A stretch of 64,000 nucleotides of DNA from Paenibacillus profundus. GTDB taxonomy: Bacteria > Bacillota > Bacilli > Paenibacillales > Paenibacillaceae. The notes below the pieces were generated by a model, which ran no database searches, was not told the DNA's origin, and was given only the letters and a program-made list of their open reading frames with translations. The position numbers were made by a program, and so were the translations under genes. How positions within the stretch are numbered: position 1 is the first letter of the stretch; the number at the start of each line of letters is the position of its first letter. Below, one piece after another: positions 16,340 to 24,829 of this stretch. The stretch is from assembly GCF_021369635.1 (NCBI RefSeq), contig NZ_JAJNBZ010000030.1, forward strand, positions 1 through 64,000, written 5' to 3'.

Positions 16340-16846
16340 TTACTTAAATCCATCTATCATTTCATGAATTTGTTTGATATGTCTTTGTTCATGCATGTAT
16401 ATGGATTGAACCCATTCAATTAATAACATCTCTTTGAAGACCGGGTGTTTAAAATGTCTTTTACTCAGCACTGACGGGTCTTCTATTGTATTTAATAACT
16501 CAAGCAACTGCTGCCTTGAATGATTTAGTCTCTCTATGATCGCTTGATACTGTAAATATTCATCCGTTGGTTTAGCAATTTCAGGTGCGTCAATCTTTTG
16601 GCTTCGATCAAGGAGAAAGTCTAATGATTTATTTCCAACCAAAGATTCCTCATTGCTCTGCAAACCTGTCCGTATTGCCAACACATATAATTCTTCCGTC
16701 TTACTTAAGTGCTGGCATACCTGAGCAATACTCCAGCTGCTTTCATCTTTCCGTTTGTTTAATTGCTCTCCAGTCAATCCATTAAGAATTCCAAATAATT
16801 CGACTCTGGTCTCTATTAAATTTTGCTTGATTTCTTGAAGTTCCAT
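16340..16846 (-). CDS. DinB superfamily protein, 168 aa
   Basis: A four-helix DinB_2-type protein, probably a metal-dependent enzyme or thiol-transferase relative; the real reaction is unknown. The first metal His is in SIAQVCQHLSKTEELY, and the C-terminal pair is in SIYMHEQRHIKQIHEM, the usual three-histidine set. The N-terminal LIETRVELFGILNGLTGEQL is the standard first helix. Length is typical. It lies alone between R15 and R16. DinB proteins are common cassette cargo. Confidence 0.88.
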   Translation of the reverse strand: MELQEIKQNLIETRVELFGILNGLTGEQLNKRKDESSWSIAQVCQHLSKTEELYVLAIRTGLQSNEESLVGNKSLDFLLDRSQKIDAPEIAKPTDEYLQYQAIIERLNHSRQQLLELLNTIEDPSVLSKRHFKHPVFKEMLLIEWVQSIYMHEQRHIKQIHEMIDGFK

Positions 16847-16987
16847 AGAAATCTCCCTTTCTTTGTATTTTGCGGCTCTTCCTTACAAAGTCATCATTCA
16901 TTTTATGTTTAAAAAATGTCTTTCAGAATAATAAAAGTCCCCATAAATCCATAGGCCTTGTTAAACCCACTATGATGGGTATCTATG

Positions 16988-17142
16988 ATAAAGACTTATA
17001 GTTTTGTATGTACGAAACGCCCCAACCTAAGATCTCTTTCATCTAGGCTGAGGCGTTTATAGTGCGACCTTATTCCATTATTATACATCTAACAATAAAA
17101 AGGCGATAGTCCTGCTATTGAATAAGGAGTTGGCCGCGGCTA
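16988..17142. repeat. attC-like repeat R16 (hairpin subtype, decayed)
   Basis: TATAGTTTTGTATGTACGAAACGCC starts it, and AACGCCCCAACCTAAGATCTCTTTCATCTAGGCTGAGGCGTT forms a long imperfect hairpin. A TTATACATCTAACAATAAAAAGG block matches part of the copies at 4.0 and 25.4 kb. Confidence 0.55.
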
Positions 17143-17147
17143 GTGAC

Positions 17148-17657
17148 TTATGATTCATTTCCGTCGGATTCATTCCAAATTGCAAATTTGCCGTAACCTA
17201 AATAATCACGCACTTCAAGAACCTCACTGCCTCGTATAACAATCTCCATCCCATTTTCAGAATCCCATTCTGTCCCCCCACTCAGAATCGCTCCGAATGT
17301 ATGATCATTTCGGTCGTAAGGATTTCGATATAGCTCAACATCCCCAACCGACATAAAGGCCAAAATATCTCTACCATAAGTCTCGGCTAAGCCACTAGGA
17401 TAGTCAGCCGTATCACTGGACATTTTAAGATTTTTCCACTCGCATGCTTTGTTACAAATCTCATTAATCGTTTCATCCGGCAAATGATTAAGTACGTTTT
17501 GAATATATATTTCTGCTTCTTCCACACTCATGTCCTCAGTACTAAAGTGATATTCAACATGGCATTGGAACAAAGCAAGCAACCCAAACCCAGACATACT
17601 GCTTTCATCTATAGGATCTTCTACTCCAACACGTTCTAAATGTAATCTTTCGGTCAA
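17148..17657 (-). CDS. hypothetical protein, possible DUF6985-like or immunity type, 169 aa
   Basis: I cannot name this family with confidence. A TTG start at 17657 is supported by GGGGGATGTAG just upstream. The acidic protein starts MTERLHLERVGVEDPI, has a central EAEIYIQNVLNHLPDETINEI helix, and ends GGTEWDSENGMEIVIRGSEV with LEVRDYLGYGKFAIWNE. The last part recalls DUF6985-type domains often found in immunity proteins. No signal peptide or membrane segment. It is alone between R16 and R17. Confidence 0.7.
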   Translation of the reverse strand: MTERLHLERVGVEDPIDESSMSGFGLLALFQCHVEYHFSTEDMSVEEAEIYIQNVLNHLPDETINEICNKACEWKNLKMSSDTADYPSGLAETYGRDILAFMSVGDVELYRNPYDRNDHTFGAILSGGTEWDSENGMEIVIRGSEVLEVRDYLGYGKFAIWNESDGNES

Positions 17658-17945
17658 ACTACATCCCCCCCTAAAATTATGTATATCTACTTGAATACTC
17701 TAAATCTTTTCATAATCATGAATAATCTTAAAGAATATGCTGTTAAGTAAGACAACAGTGGAGGTATTTTTACGTTGACAACTAGAGTGAGCTGCTTGAT
17801 GAAAGTGATGGCTGACAAGCACGACATATCACTTTTTCCTCGATACGACGTTTCAGTTTCCGACACGATTTCACAAACGGCTACGGCCAGCTTTTTTATA
17901 TAGGCTCTGCTGTTAAAGTCTATTTTAACAGTCGTTGCTATGGTA

Positions 17946-18115
17946 TCGTCCAATGTTCTAGTATCTATGAACCCAAAAGGGCATAAGGCGCGCTCGCGCT
18001 TTTCCCATCGGACTTAGCACGAGCAATGTTGGCTGCCTGAATTCGCTGCTCTGCAATACCTCGGACAGACCTAGGAGCGTACGGACGAAGCAGGAATACG
18101 GTGTTTTATACGCTG
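17946..18115. repeat. attC-like palindromic repeat R17
   Basis: The left edge GTCCAATGTTCTAGTATCTATGAACCC and right edge GGAATACGGTGTTTTATACG match the family with a few changes in each core. The 288 bp between the previous gene's start and this repeat hold no convincing gene. Confidence 0.65.
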
Positions 18116-18227
18116 GTTCGTACTTCTTCGAAATCTTTGCTTCCTATTGTCTCTCTTCCTTTATCTTACAAGAATACATCAATTCTTCTCAATATTGTCT
18201 TACTGGATACGGATGCTCCACAATGAT

Positions 18228-18686
18228 CTAAATCTTTCTGTATTCAACACCATGAATATGTATAAGCACTTTTCGCTTTGCTAATATTTCAAAAAGATTC
18301 AACATATCATCAAATGGATTTTTGAAATATTGAATTAAGTGTTTAAAATGATCAGTTGATTTCAAGAAGTTGTAAAAAAAATAGGGATCAACATTTCCAA
18401 CATTGTCTATGTTCCCGAGAGAAACTTCCAATTGTTGTCCAGTTTCTACATTTTCAAACATGCAATGCTCTCCATGAACATCAAAGTACCAATTACCGGT
18501 TAAAAATTCATTATCGTTTAGTAATTCTGCATTTGAAATTAAGTAGTAATCTCCTTTTATAATCTCAGATTTTTCAGGCTGGTCAGTTTCCAATATTAAT
18601 TTGTCAATGAGTTCTTGCGCAATAATTTTATAAGTGTCCATTGCTGCCAACAATTCATCTACCGTTTCCTTTGCAAGCAAGTTCAT
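18228..18686 (-). CDS. hypothetical protein, possibly DUF6896-like, 152 aa
   Basis: The family is not certain. The N-terminal half is helical (ETVDELLAAMDTYKIIAQEL), followed by a compact domain with NWYFDVHGEHCMFENVETGQ and QLEVSLGNIDNVGNVDPYFF. The HGEHCMFENVETG stretch is like DUF6896 proteins, which are found next to toxins as likely immunity factors; that is an inference from memory. It lies downstream of the broken GIY-YIG gene in the same interval (R17 to R18), making this a two-gene cassette. Confidence 0.7.
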   Translation of the reverse strand: MNLLAKETVDELLAAMDTYKIIAQELIDKLILETDQPEKSEIIKGDYYLISNAELLNDNEFLTGNWYFDVHGEHCMFENVETGQQLEVSLGNIDNVGNVDPYFFYNFLKSTDHFKHLIQYFKNPFDDMLNLFEILAKRKVLIHIHGVEYRKI

Positions 18687-18796
18687 AACTTACCACCTTC
18701 TAAACCATTAATTTTTTTCAAACAAAGCCTTCTTTAAAGTACTTCTTACCAACTCACCCTGCGGGAACGCTTCTTTTATTAAGACCCTCCTATAAA

Positions 18797-19477
18797 TCAC
18801 CGTTCTCTATGAACGTTACCTACTTTAGCGCGATTGTATTTGGGTTGAAACTTTCTAATGAATTCGGTTTCAACACGAGAAACTGATGGCCTATCAACTT
18901 CAAGGTACCAAACATCGTCAAATTCTTTATCTCCACTTTTTAAGTGCTGTAATATTCGGGCAGGCCATGGCGAAGTTGTCTGACCAACGTAAACAATTTC
19001 CTCTCCCATTAAGAGAAAATAAACATACGATGGTTCTGTAATCTCTAATCGTTTTACATGCCTAATATTCGCTAGACATTGTGGTACTTCTGCTATATTA
19101 ACAGGATTCCGATTTCTCCATATTCGAAGTGTCGGATGTCTATCAAGAGTAAATTTCTCTAATAAAAATTCATATGCCTTATTAAAATCCTCATGATACC
19201 TTTCTTCATTTAGAGTTTTCTGACTCTCTAACTCCTCTAGTTTTTTTCTAACTGGCATAAATAGCTCTTCTATTGCATCTATGTAGCCCGATCATACACG
19301 CAGATTATCCTCTATACTATTTCTCGATATTAATCCTCCCTGAGTGCGCCAAGTTGATCGTGAACATCTTTCCAGTAGTTCTCGAATCAAATCGTGTCCT
19401 CCCGTCTTCTTAAATCTCATGATAAAATCAGAGACAATTTCGAATAATAATTGATTATCCTCTGACAAAAGGATCAC
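18797..19477 (-). pseudogene. GIY-YIG nuclease domain protein with in-frame stop
   Basis: A 227-codon frame. The first 61 codons (FEIVSDFIMRFKKTGGHDLI, then LERCSRSTWRTQGGLISRNS) end at TGA 19292-19294. The frame reopens at once as SGYIDAIEELF and runs to 18797. The C-terminal part is a GIY-YIG endonuclease fold: PSYVYFLLMGEEIVYVGQTT (GIY and YIG replaced by VYF and YVG), then the Arg of WPARILQHL, ending RVETEFIRKFQPKYNRA with the metal Glu. The start inside the second half may still give a nuclease-domain protein. Confidence 0.8.
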
Positions 19478-19508
19478 CTCAATTTAGAATTAGCATCTCT
19501 CCGAATTT

Positions 19509-19660
19509 CTCATAACGTTTCCGCATCTACGACGCGACCCGGCCTCAGATAGCTCTTATCTTAGGCCGGGTCGTGTGTTGTCTGATTATTCTTCTGTGCT
19601 TTCCTATCTGATACCTAAGGGGCGTTAAGCCCCGTAGCATAGATGCATTGTTATATGTCG
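19509..19660. repeat. attC-like repeat R18 (hairpin subtype)
   Basis: Left arm CATAACGTTTCCGCATCTACGACG, right arm CATAGATGCATTGTTATATG. The inner arm is the hairpin CGACCCGGCCTCAGATAG / TATCTTAGGCCGGGTCG, almost perfect. Confidence 0.75.
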
Positions 19661-19707
19661 GCGACTTCCCCGATTACACTAATAAAGTGTTCCATTCAAT
19701 CCATTGC

Positions 19708-20079
19708 TCAGTTGCGTAGTTCTAATTTTTTCAAATCTACAATAAAGTTATGTTGTTTTAAAATGTCCAAACCTAGTAATCCTTTATGATCTTTGGGTAG
19801 TATTCCAACGTCAATTTCTATATCCTCAATACTTTTTGTACCTATTTCTATCCTGTCCATAATTTTTGTGTAGAAAGGTACGCTTCCACCTATCCCATAC
19901 GCTTCATATATGGAGTCCCCTGTTTCGTAGGTCACACCTATTTCCTCCAAAATATCAGGACTTATTATAGTATGTGAAGACCCCGTGTCTATAATAACAT
20001 CATCTATTCTCAATATTTCCCCTCTGAATTTAACAGTAATCGATGTTGTAATTAACTGTCCGTTGTAGTTAATTTTCAT
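19708..20079 (-). CDS. retropepsin-like aspartic protease, 123 aa
   Basis: A small, single-domain pepsin-type protein that would work as a dimer. The catalytic DTGSSHTIISP motif (DTG at about residues 31-33) and the later hydrophobic-glycine motif GLLGLDILKQHNFIVD are the standard retropepsin pair. There is no signal peptide, so it is cytoplasmic. Its ATG overlaps the end of the upstream gene by 11 bp, so the two are translationally coupled. The tight pairing suggests that the partner is a substrate, an inhibitor or a regulator. It shares the R18-R19 interval with that gene. Confidence 0.85.
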   Translation of the reverse strand: MKINYNGQLITTSITVKFRGEILRIDDVIIDTGSSHTIISPDILEEIGVTYETGDSIYEAYGIGGSVPFYTKIMDRIEIGTKSIEDIEIDVGILPKDHKGLLGLDILKQHNFIVDLKKLELRN

Positions 20080-20326
20080 CTTTACTACGTCTCACTCTTA
20101 TTAACGGATCTCTACGAAGATGGATCACAAAGTCTTGATTTGAAGTGTGATACACCAAGCTTCCAGGCTCTACTTGAAAAAATTCCTTATTAGCATCCTG
20201 CTCTGATATAGAGCGAATCGGTGCAACTTCATCTATTATTTTTTTGTTGCCCTCCTCATGATAATTAAGAATGGAAACCAGAACAAATTGATCAGGAAAT
20301 AGCTCCCTTACTTCTTGCCATTTCAT
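20069..20326 (-). CDS. partner of the retropepsin-like protease, 85 aa
   Basis: I do not know its function. ATG 20326 follows GAAGGAGGTAGATCGT, an excellent site; the frame is open further upstream into repeat R19, so that part is not coding. The product starts MKWQEVRELFPDQFVLVSIL, includes IIDEVAPIRSISEQDANKEF and ends LVYHTSNQDFVIHLRRDPLI. The C-terminal KDEN end overlaps the protease start by 11 bp. Gene pairs of this kind recur in bacteria from memory, and this one travels as a unit in a cassette. Confidence 0.8.
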   Translation of the reverse strand: MKWQEVRELFPDQFVLVSILNYHEEGNKKIIDEVAPIRSISEQDANKEFFQVEPGSLVYHTSNQDFVIHLRRDPLIRVRRSKDEN

Positions 20327-20402
20327 ACGATCTACCTCCTTCAAATCTTTCTCCATCGTTTTGTTTGATATAATTTTATCATATTTAAACTTTTCGCCGA
20401 TT

Positions 20403-20595
20403 TCAGATAACGTGTTAATATGTCCACGACTTCCCACCAACTTAAGCCCCGCAGGTGCGGCGTGATGTGGTTAGGTCATGCGGATGTATCCGTCTGAACC
20501 TACATCCCTGCTACGGCCAATCTATGAACCTACATCTAACTCCTGCCTGATCAAAGGCCGAATGGATCGATGTGTGAACATAGTGTTATAAGATG
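20403..20595. repeat. attC-like palindromic repeat R19
   Basis: Left edge CAGATAACGTGTTAATATGTCCACGACTTCCCACC, right edge TGTGAACATAGTGTTATAAGATG. It holds an internal duplication of GAACCTACATC, which makes it about 193 bp. Confidence 0.7.
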
Positions 20596-20616
20596 CCCCT
20601 GCCTTCTTCGGGTCAC

Positions 20617-21576
20617 TTAAACTTCACGCTTTTCGTCGGGTCTGTAAATTATTCTCTGATAATCCCAATCTTTACTATCCATATCGCCTAAGAACATTCT
20701 TTCATGTTCGGGTACAAGTTCATATTTTACTTTTAGATTTTGTCGATAAAACTCAATCGGATCTTCTAGATACTGATAATATGCTTCTTTACACTCTTCT
20801 AAAGACGTCTTCTCGCCTTTAAGTTTTTTATAAATATCGACCAACTCGACATATTTATCTTTAATATCTGTTGAATAGGCGACTTGTGAAAATGTTACTT
20901 CACCAAGATCAGATAAAATGATTTTTGTTGGTTCATTAAAGCTTGTAAAGAACGTTCCATTTGCAAAGAGTTCAGAAATCTCCTCAAACCGAAAGGTAAG
21001 TTCATTCGCCTGGAAATAGCAAACAACTAACCCATTCTTATAAACAACTAGATTTACTAAATAATTTTTATCTTCATATTTCATGAAGATGGAGAATGCA
21101 TCGCCATCTATTGTTTCATAAAACATTTCACGCTCAACATAATAATTAGTAGCTCTAGGCATGTACATAATTTGTCTTTTCTTTGCCAATTGTTTTTGCC
21201 AAGAAGTGATTTCATAGATATTTTCAAAGTTAGGGTTAAGAGTTTTTACTTTGTTTCTTATATGTTTGTAGTATTTAGACTTATCAAATTTCCATTCAGC
21301 TTCTTGAACGGTATACATCCCTAAACCATGTATAGACAGACTTTCGTTTTCTGGAATTGATGGGTTTAACCAATTAGACCTGAGCTTATTTTTAAGTCCA
21401 TTCAAATCTACAAGCTCCCAGCAATTTGACATGCCATCTTCATAAACGTCAACATTGATATAAAAATAATGACCACCATTATTTATAATCCCGGGTACAG
21501 TTATGCCCTCTATTTCTTTTGTTCTTCGAATTTTCTGCAAATGATTCACACCCTTTGATGTATTATATAATTGCAT
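20617..21576 (-). CDS. hypothetical cassette protein, 319 aa
   Basis: I do not recognise the family. The soluble protein looks like two related halves: GHYFYINVDVYEDGMSNCWE near the N-terminus and YLVNLVVYKNGLVVCYFQAN in the middle, each followed by a hydrophobic strand and a VQEAEW or FSQVAY motif (GMYTVQEAEWKFD; GEVTFSQVAYSTD). The C-terminal third is helical and acidic, with a DPIEFYRQNLKVKYELVPEH segment. No ribosome binding site is obvious at the ATG 21576. It is the first of three genes between R19 and the partial repeat R20; the other two are broken. Confidence 0.72.
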   Translation of the reverse strand: MQLYNTSKGVNHLQKIRRTKEIEGITVPGIINNGGHYFYINVDVYEDGMSNCWELVDLNGLKNKLRSNWLNPSIPENESLSIHGLGMYTVQEAEWKFDKSKYYKHIRNKVKTLNPNFENIYEITSWQKQLAKKRQIMYMPRATNYYVEREMFYETIDGDAFSIFMKYEDKNYLVNLVVYKNGLVVCYFQANELTFRFEEISELFANGTFFTSFNEPTKIILSDLGEVTFSQVAYSTDIKDKYVELVDIYKKLKGEKTSLEECKEAYYQYLEDPIEFYRQNLKVKYELVPEHERMFLGDMDSKDWDYQRIIYRPDEKREV

Positions 21577-21644
21577 GGATTTCTTAGTTCAATTATGTAT
21601 TCACTTCAATAATCAACACTTTCCTTAGACAAACTGTATATTCA

Positions 21645-21972
21645 TCAAACTTCTTTATGTTTATTTACATATCGTTCGTCCTTTTTTGTACCAATAAGTA
21701 AGCTTAATGGAAGAACAACTAGGGGAAGAATAATAGTCTCTACCACGATCCCTAGCATTCCAAAGCCCATTTTACTAAGGGCCAAAAAACATAAGGAGCT
21801 TGTATTCCATAACTTTCTCGCTTCCTGGCATTCCATTTACAGAAAAAAATTCATTCTGATCAGCATAAGGAAGAAGAAAGAGTAACATATATATTGTCAC
21901 TTACAATGACATAAGCAAAATAAATATATTGAATTTATGTTTCTTAATCAAAGGCATAAATGTACCTGTCAT
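21645..21972 (-). pseudogene. small membrane protein, nonsense plus frameshift
   Basis: Starting at ATG 21972 the frame gives KKHKFNIFILLMSL, then TAA at 21901-21903, and continues in frame as VTIYMLLFLLPYADQNEFFS to LLMFFGP. A one-base shift near 21790 then restores SKMGFGMLGIVVETIILPLV, a second hydrophobic segment, and a charged tail ending at 21645. This is a protein of roughly 105 residues with two or three membrane helices. The family is unknown. GGAGG lies 12 nt upstream of the ATG. Confidence 0.55.
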
Positions 21973-22130
21973 TTTGATACGTAACCTCCTATAAATAATC
22001 TAGCTTTGACTGCTGCAAATTTATCGACTATACATAAATCTTTCCCATATACATGATTTGAGCACATCTCTTCCATGGATTATCAGGTTTATCATAGAAT
22101 TGAAGTCCGTGTATTGATTCCTTTCCCCAA

Positions 22131-22943
22131 TCATATGTGAATTCTAATAATGCGCACAATATCATTTTCCTTGAAGGCAGTTATAAAATATTTCATTAAA
22201 AGAATTCTGATCTTCGTGTCAATTCGCAATTGTTCAATGAGCGTAAATACTTCAACAGGTACTAACTGACTATGATTGATCAAACCTCTATTCAGATGTA
22301 AATTCCCCCACTGCGCCAGGTCTCTCGCACTTGAATACAGATTTCTTTCATGACCTTCATTGGACTCAATTCGAACAGATGCATAGCCGTCCGCAGCTTG
22401 AAAATCACAAACTAAATTTTCTTTAGGTACCGAAATCCACTCCGTATTCGTTAACTTCATAGGTTTCAATACTCGTTATGTAATTAGTTGAGCAATATTA
22501 AATTCGGTAAGTTCTTTGATGAGGTCACGCGCTACTTCCTCACGTTCAATACGATTTGGCCCAAAATATTTCGCACCTGATTTGGTTGCTAAATCTCTTA
22601 TTGTGGTATTGCCCAACTCGTATTCAGGCCTGTTTGTGAGCACATCAGAAACTTTTCGGTCAACAGACAATTCACTTTCTACAACAGCAATTGCTGTAGC
22701 GAGTCCGACATATGTCTTCCTTAGGGAATACAAGTTAAACATTGAATCATGTGTCACTACGAGTGATCCATTCTTAAAATGATGCGTTCCAGAATACCAT
22801 TCTGTTAACATTTTGTTGTCCTGAATGATCACAATAGACGCAGCTGAAGCCCCAAACTTCTCTTTTGCTCCTTCTGTATATGAAACTAAAGGTGAAAAAA
22901 TGTTATCAATAAATGTTGGTGCTGCTATGACTTCGACCTCCAA
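22131..22943 (-). pseudogene. serine hydrolase (beta-lactamase family) with in-frame stop
   Basis: A class C beta-lactamase-like serine hydrolase. The nucleophile motif is SLRK (SxxK) in MFNLYSLRKTYVGLATAIAV, followed by IRDLATKSGAKYFGPNRIER. TAA at 22476-22478 interrupts NIAQLIT-stop-RVLKPMKL; the frame then continues through TNTEWISVPKENLVCDF and SARDLAQWGNLHLNRGLI. The final 35 residues no longer resemble the family and the HxG motif is missing, so the 3' end is also damaged. The middle YxN region looks shortened too. Confidence 0.78.
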
Positions 22944-22957
22944 TTATTGTTTTCAGA

Positions 22958-23040
22958 ACTTTTACATGTATCCATGAACCCGAGATTCACGAACCCTCAC
23001 TGACCTAAGTGAACGTTAGTATGTGGATCTGAGGGCACGC
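22958..23040. repeat. partial attC-like repeat R20
   Basis: ACATGTATCCATGAACCCGAG is followed directly by ATTCACGAACCCTCACTGACCTAAG, so two left arms are joined. No right arm is present; the toxin-antitoxin segment starts immediately after. Confidence 0.55.
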
Positions 23041-23041
23041 T

Positions 23042-23070
23042 TTGATACATTTTTTTCATTGTGTTATTAT
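23042..23070 (+). promoter_or_regulatory. promoter of antisense antitoxin RNA, copy 2
   Basis: TTGATA (23042-23047) and TATTAT (23065-23070) are separated by exactly 17 bp, a strong sigma-A layout. The same pair recurs at 35878-35906. Confidence 0.75.
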
Positions 23071-23076
23071 ATATGT

Positions 23077-23193
23077 AATAAAGACCAAGTGCTGCGAACA
23101 CTTGGTCAGTACAATTGGCTTGGATGGTTTATTCCCTTCTAAGTCGTATAGGAACAAAACCCACCTCTGGCCTCAACCTTTGGGTGGGTTTTT
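23077..23193 (+). ncRNA. putative antisense RNA antitoxin, copy 2
   Basis: An RNA of about 117 nt is inferred from the promoter at 23042-23070 to a strong terminator (AAAACCCACC at 23156-23165 with GGGTGGGTTTTT at 23182-23193). The terminator lies over the stop codon of the toxin gene on the other strand, so the two RNAs overlap at their 3' ends, as in Bacillus type I systems. The block shared with copies 1 and 3 is nearly unchanged. Confidence 0.68.
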
Positions 23194-23287
23194 ACTTTTT
23201 CTTGTTGTTATTATTGATGTATGTTAAAAGAGCAAGAATGAACGTTCCAAAGAGGAACATGATCGTTAATGCATCTTTCACTTCCAT
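23192..23287 (-). CDS. putative holin-like toxin (type I toxin), 31 aa
   Basis: A peptide starting MEVKDALTIMFLFGTFILAL and ending in a run of Asn and Lys, differing from the copy at 1775-1867 at only a few positions. One membrane helix followed by a basic tail is the TxpA/BsrG/holin-like plan. Conservation with mostly synonymous changes between the two copies suggests selection on the protein. It lies between partial repeat R20 and a truncated cassette gene that is itself duplicated at 57.8 kb. Confidence 0.75.
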   Translation of the reverse strand: MEVKDALTIMFLFGTFILALLTYINNNNKKK

Positions 23288-23356
23288 GGCTTCACATCCT
23301 CTCGAAGAGAAACCATGCCCACCCAAGATTCAATTGTAGTTATATTTTACCTTTAT

Positions 23357-23866
23357 TCACACTTGCGTACAAGCGTTCTCATCAATAACTTGGTAATATT
23401 CCATATTGCCTTTATTTATTATTGCAGCATCAAACATCCAAATATTATCCAAGTCGTTCTGCATTAAGGCTTCCCAAGGACGACCATCCGTTGCTTCATT
23501 AGTAAAATACACACCAGCTTGAATAGGGAAATCTGAGAATGCATTCATTAACTTCCAAATCACTAATCTATGTTCTTCTCTTAATACGTAATCGAAATGA
23601 CATTGTACAATCTCCTCTGTCCAAAGGAGAAGGCTAACTTCAAGCCAAGATTGCTGCAATTCTTTATAGCTTTTTGAAGTCCAGCCCATTACAAAAGGAC
23701 GAATGTGTATAAGTTGACCAGCGATCATAAGTTCTTTTGTTACTTCTCCCTCACTCACATAAATAGCGCCATCCTCATCCATCTCCCATTCTAGTCCACT
23801 AAAAGCAGAAATTATTTCAGCGTCTTTAATCCCGAAGTCATTTAATGTGTTTATAAAGTCCAGCAT
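23357..23866 (-). pseudogene. truncated copy of a duplicated hypothetical cassette gene
   Basis: About 160 residues align almost without gaps to the gene at 57825-58454: SAFSGLEW, SEGEVTKELMIAGQLIHIRP, SWLEVSLLLWTEEI, VYFTNEATDGRPWEAL, and WMFDAAIINKGNMEYYQ. It lacks about 40 N-terminal codons and its last 20 residues are different (ENACTQV), replaced by sequence next to the toxin unit. A start at 23866 is possible, so a shortened protein might be made. The family is unknown. Confidence 0.7.
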
Positions 23867-24008
23867 AATCTCTTTTATATTGCTTTGTTCGCATTTCTAC
23901 TTCTCGAATTACGATAATCGTTTCAGGTGGCAACACTTGCACATGACGTAACGTCATGTTTTATAGTATATTTGCCGGCAATAGATGCGCAGCAAAAAAG
24001 AGGTGATT

Positions 24009-24530
24009 ATGAAGCAGCTTTGGAAAGTGGGAGAGCTTGCTAAGCTCACAGGACTCACGTTACGAACATTGAGATTTTACGATCAGATTGGCTTGTTTTC
24101 TCCTTCGGCGTATTCCGATTCGGGGCACAGGCTGTATAACGAGGCCGACCTGTCGAGATTGCAGCAAATTTTGTCGTTAAAAGAGCTCGGCTTATCGCTT
24201 GAGGAAATTAAGTCCGTAGTAACCGGCGGTCACTTTAGTCCGCTGCAAATCGTGTCGCTGCAAGTCGCCCGTCTGAAAGAAACGATCCGGATGCAACAAA
24301 AGCTTTTGGCCGAATTGGAATCCGTTTCCGACCTGATGCTTTTGAAACAACCAGTGACGGTCGAAGATTTTACAAAATTATTAGAAATGATGAAAAAGAG
24401 CCAAGAAAAAATGATCCTCGAACGTTGGATGAATTGGGAGCATCGCCTAGACCTGCTGGGCGACCTCCTCGACAAGGATGCCGACGAATTGACTTCCGTG
24501 TCGGCGGTGGAGAAAGCAGTCAAGGAGGGC
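24009..24530 (+). pseudogene. MerR-family regulator fused to an SRPBCC remnant
   Basis: The N-terminus is a MerR winged helix: LWKVGELAKLTGLTLRTLRF, YDQIGLFSPSAYSDSGHRLY and the second helix ADLSRLQQILSLKELGLSLE. It is followed by a coiled-coil (LKETIRMQQKLLAELESVSD). The frame stays open to 24689, but from about 24525 the DNA is the 3' part of a different gene read in another frame. A deletion therefore joined the two genes. ATG 24009 follows AAGAGGTGATT. The helix-turn-helix and most of the dimerising helix are intact, so residual DNA binding is possible. Confidence 0.75.
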
Positions 24531-24799
24531 CTCCCGGCGGACCGGTGTTTACCTTCGATGCCCGGTACCACGACATTGTACCGGACGAGCGCATCGTTTA
24601 TACCTATACTTTGGATATGGATGAGACGCGGATTTCCATTTCCGCAACGACCGTCGAGTTCAAGGCGGAGGATGAAGGAACAAAGCTGATTTTCACCGAG
24701 CAAGGCGTCTTCCTGGACGGCCACGATACGCCGGCTCAGCGTGAGCACGGCACCAAGGAGATGCTGGACAAGTTGGGTGTGCAGTTGGAGATCGGCTAG
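24524..24799 (+). pseudogene. SRPBCC (AHSA1-like) 3' fragment
   Basis: The second half of an SRPBCC/AHSA1 START-like protein: GGPVFTFDARYHDIVPDERI, VYTYTLDMDETRISISATTV, EFKAEDEGTKLIFTEQGVFL and HGTKEMLDKLGVQLE. These are the usual strands and the final long helix. The first half has been lost in the deletion that joined it to the MerR gene. Its own start is missing. Confidence 0.75.
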
Positions 24800-24829
24800 C
24801 CTACTTTAACATGCGAGGGAGGAACGGGC

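Noticed and set aside
17687-17953. 88-codon minus-strand ORF upstream of the 17148 gene
   Set aside because: It starts inside repeat R17, has no ribosome binding site, and its composition does not look like protein. The region may hold a dead gene, but I cannot support it.
1374-23040. CRISPR array
   Set aside because: The repeats are 150-190 bp, imperfect and separated by whole genes of different lengths. No cas genes are seen.
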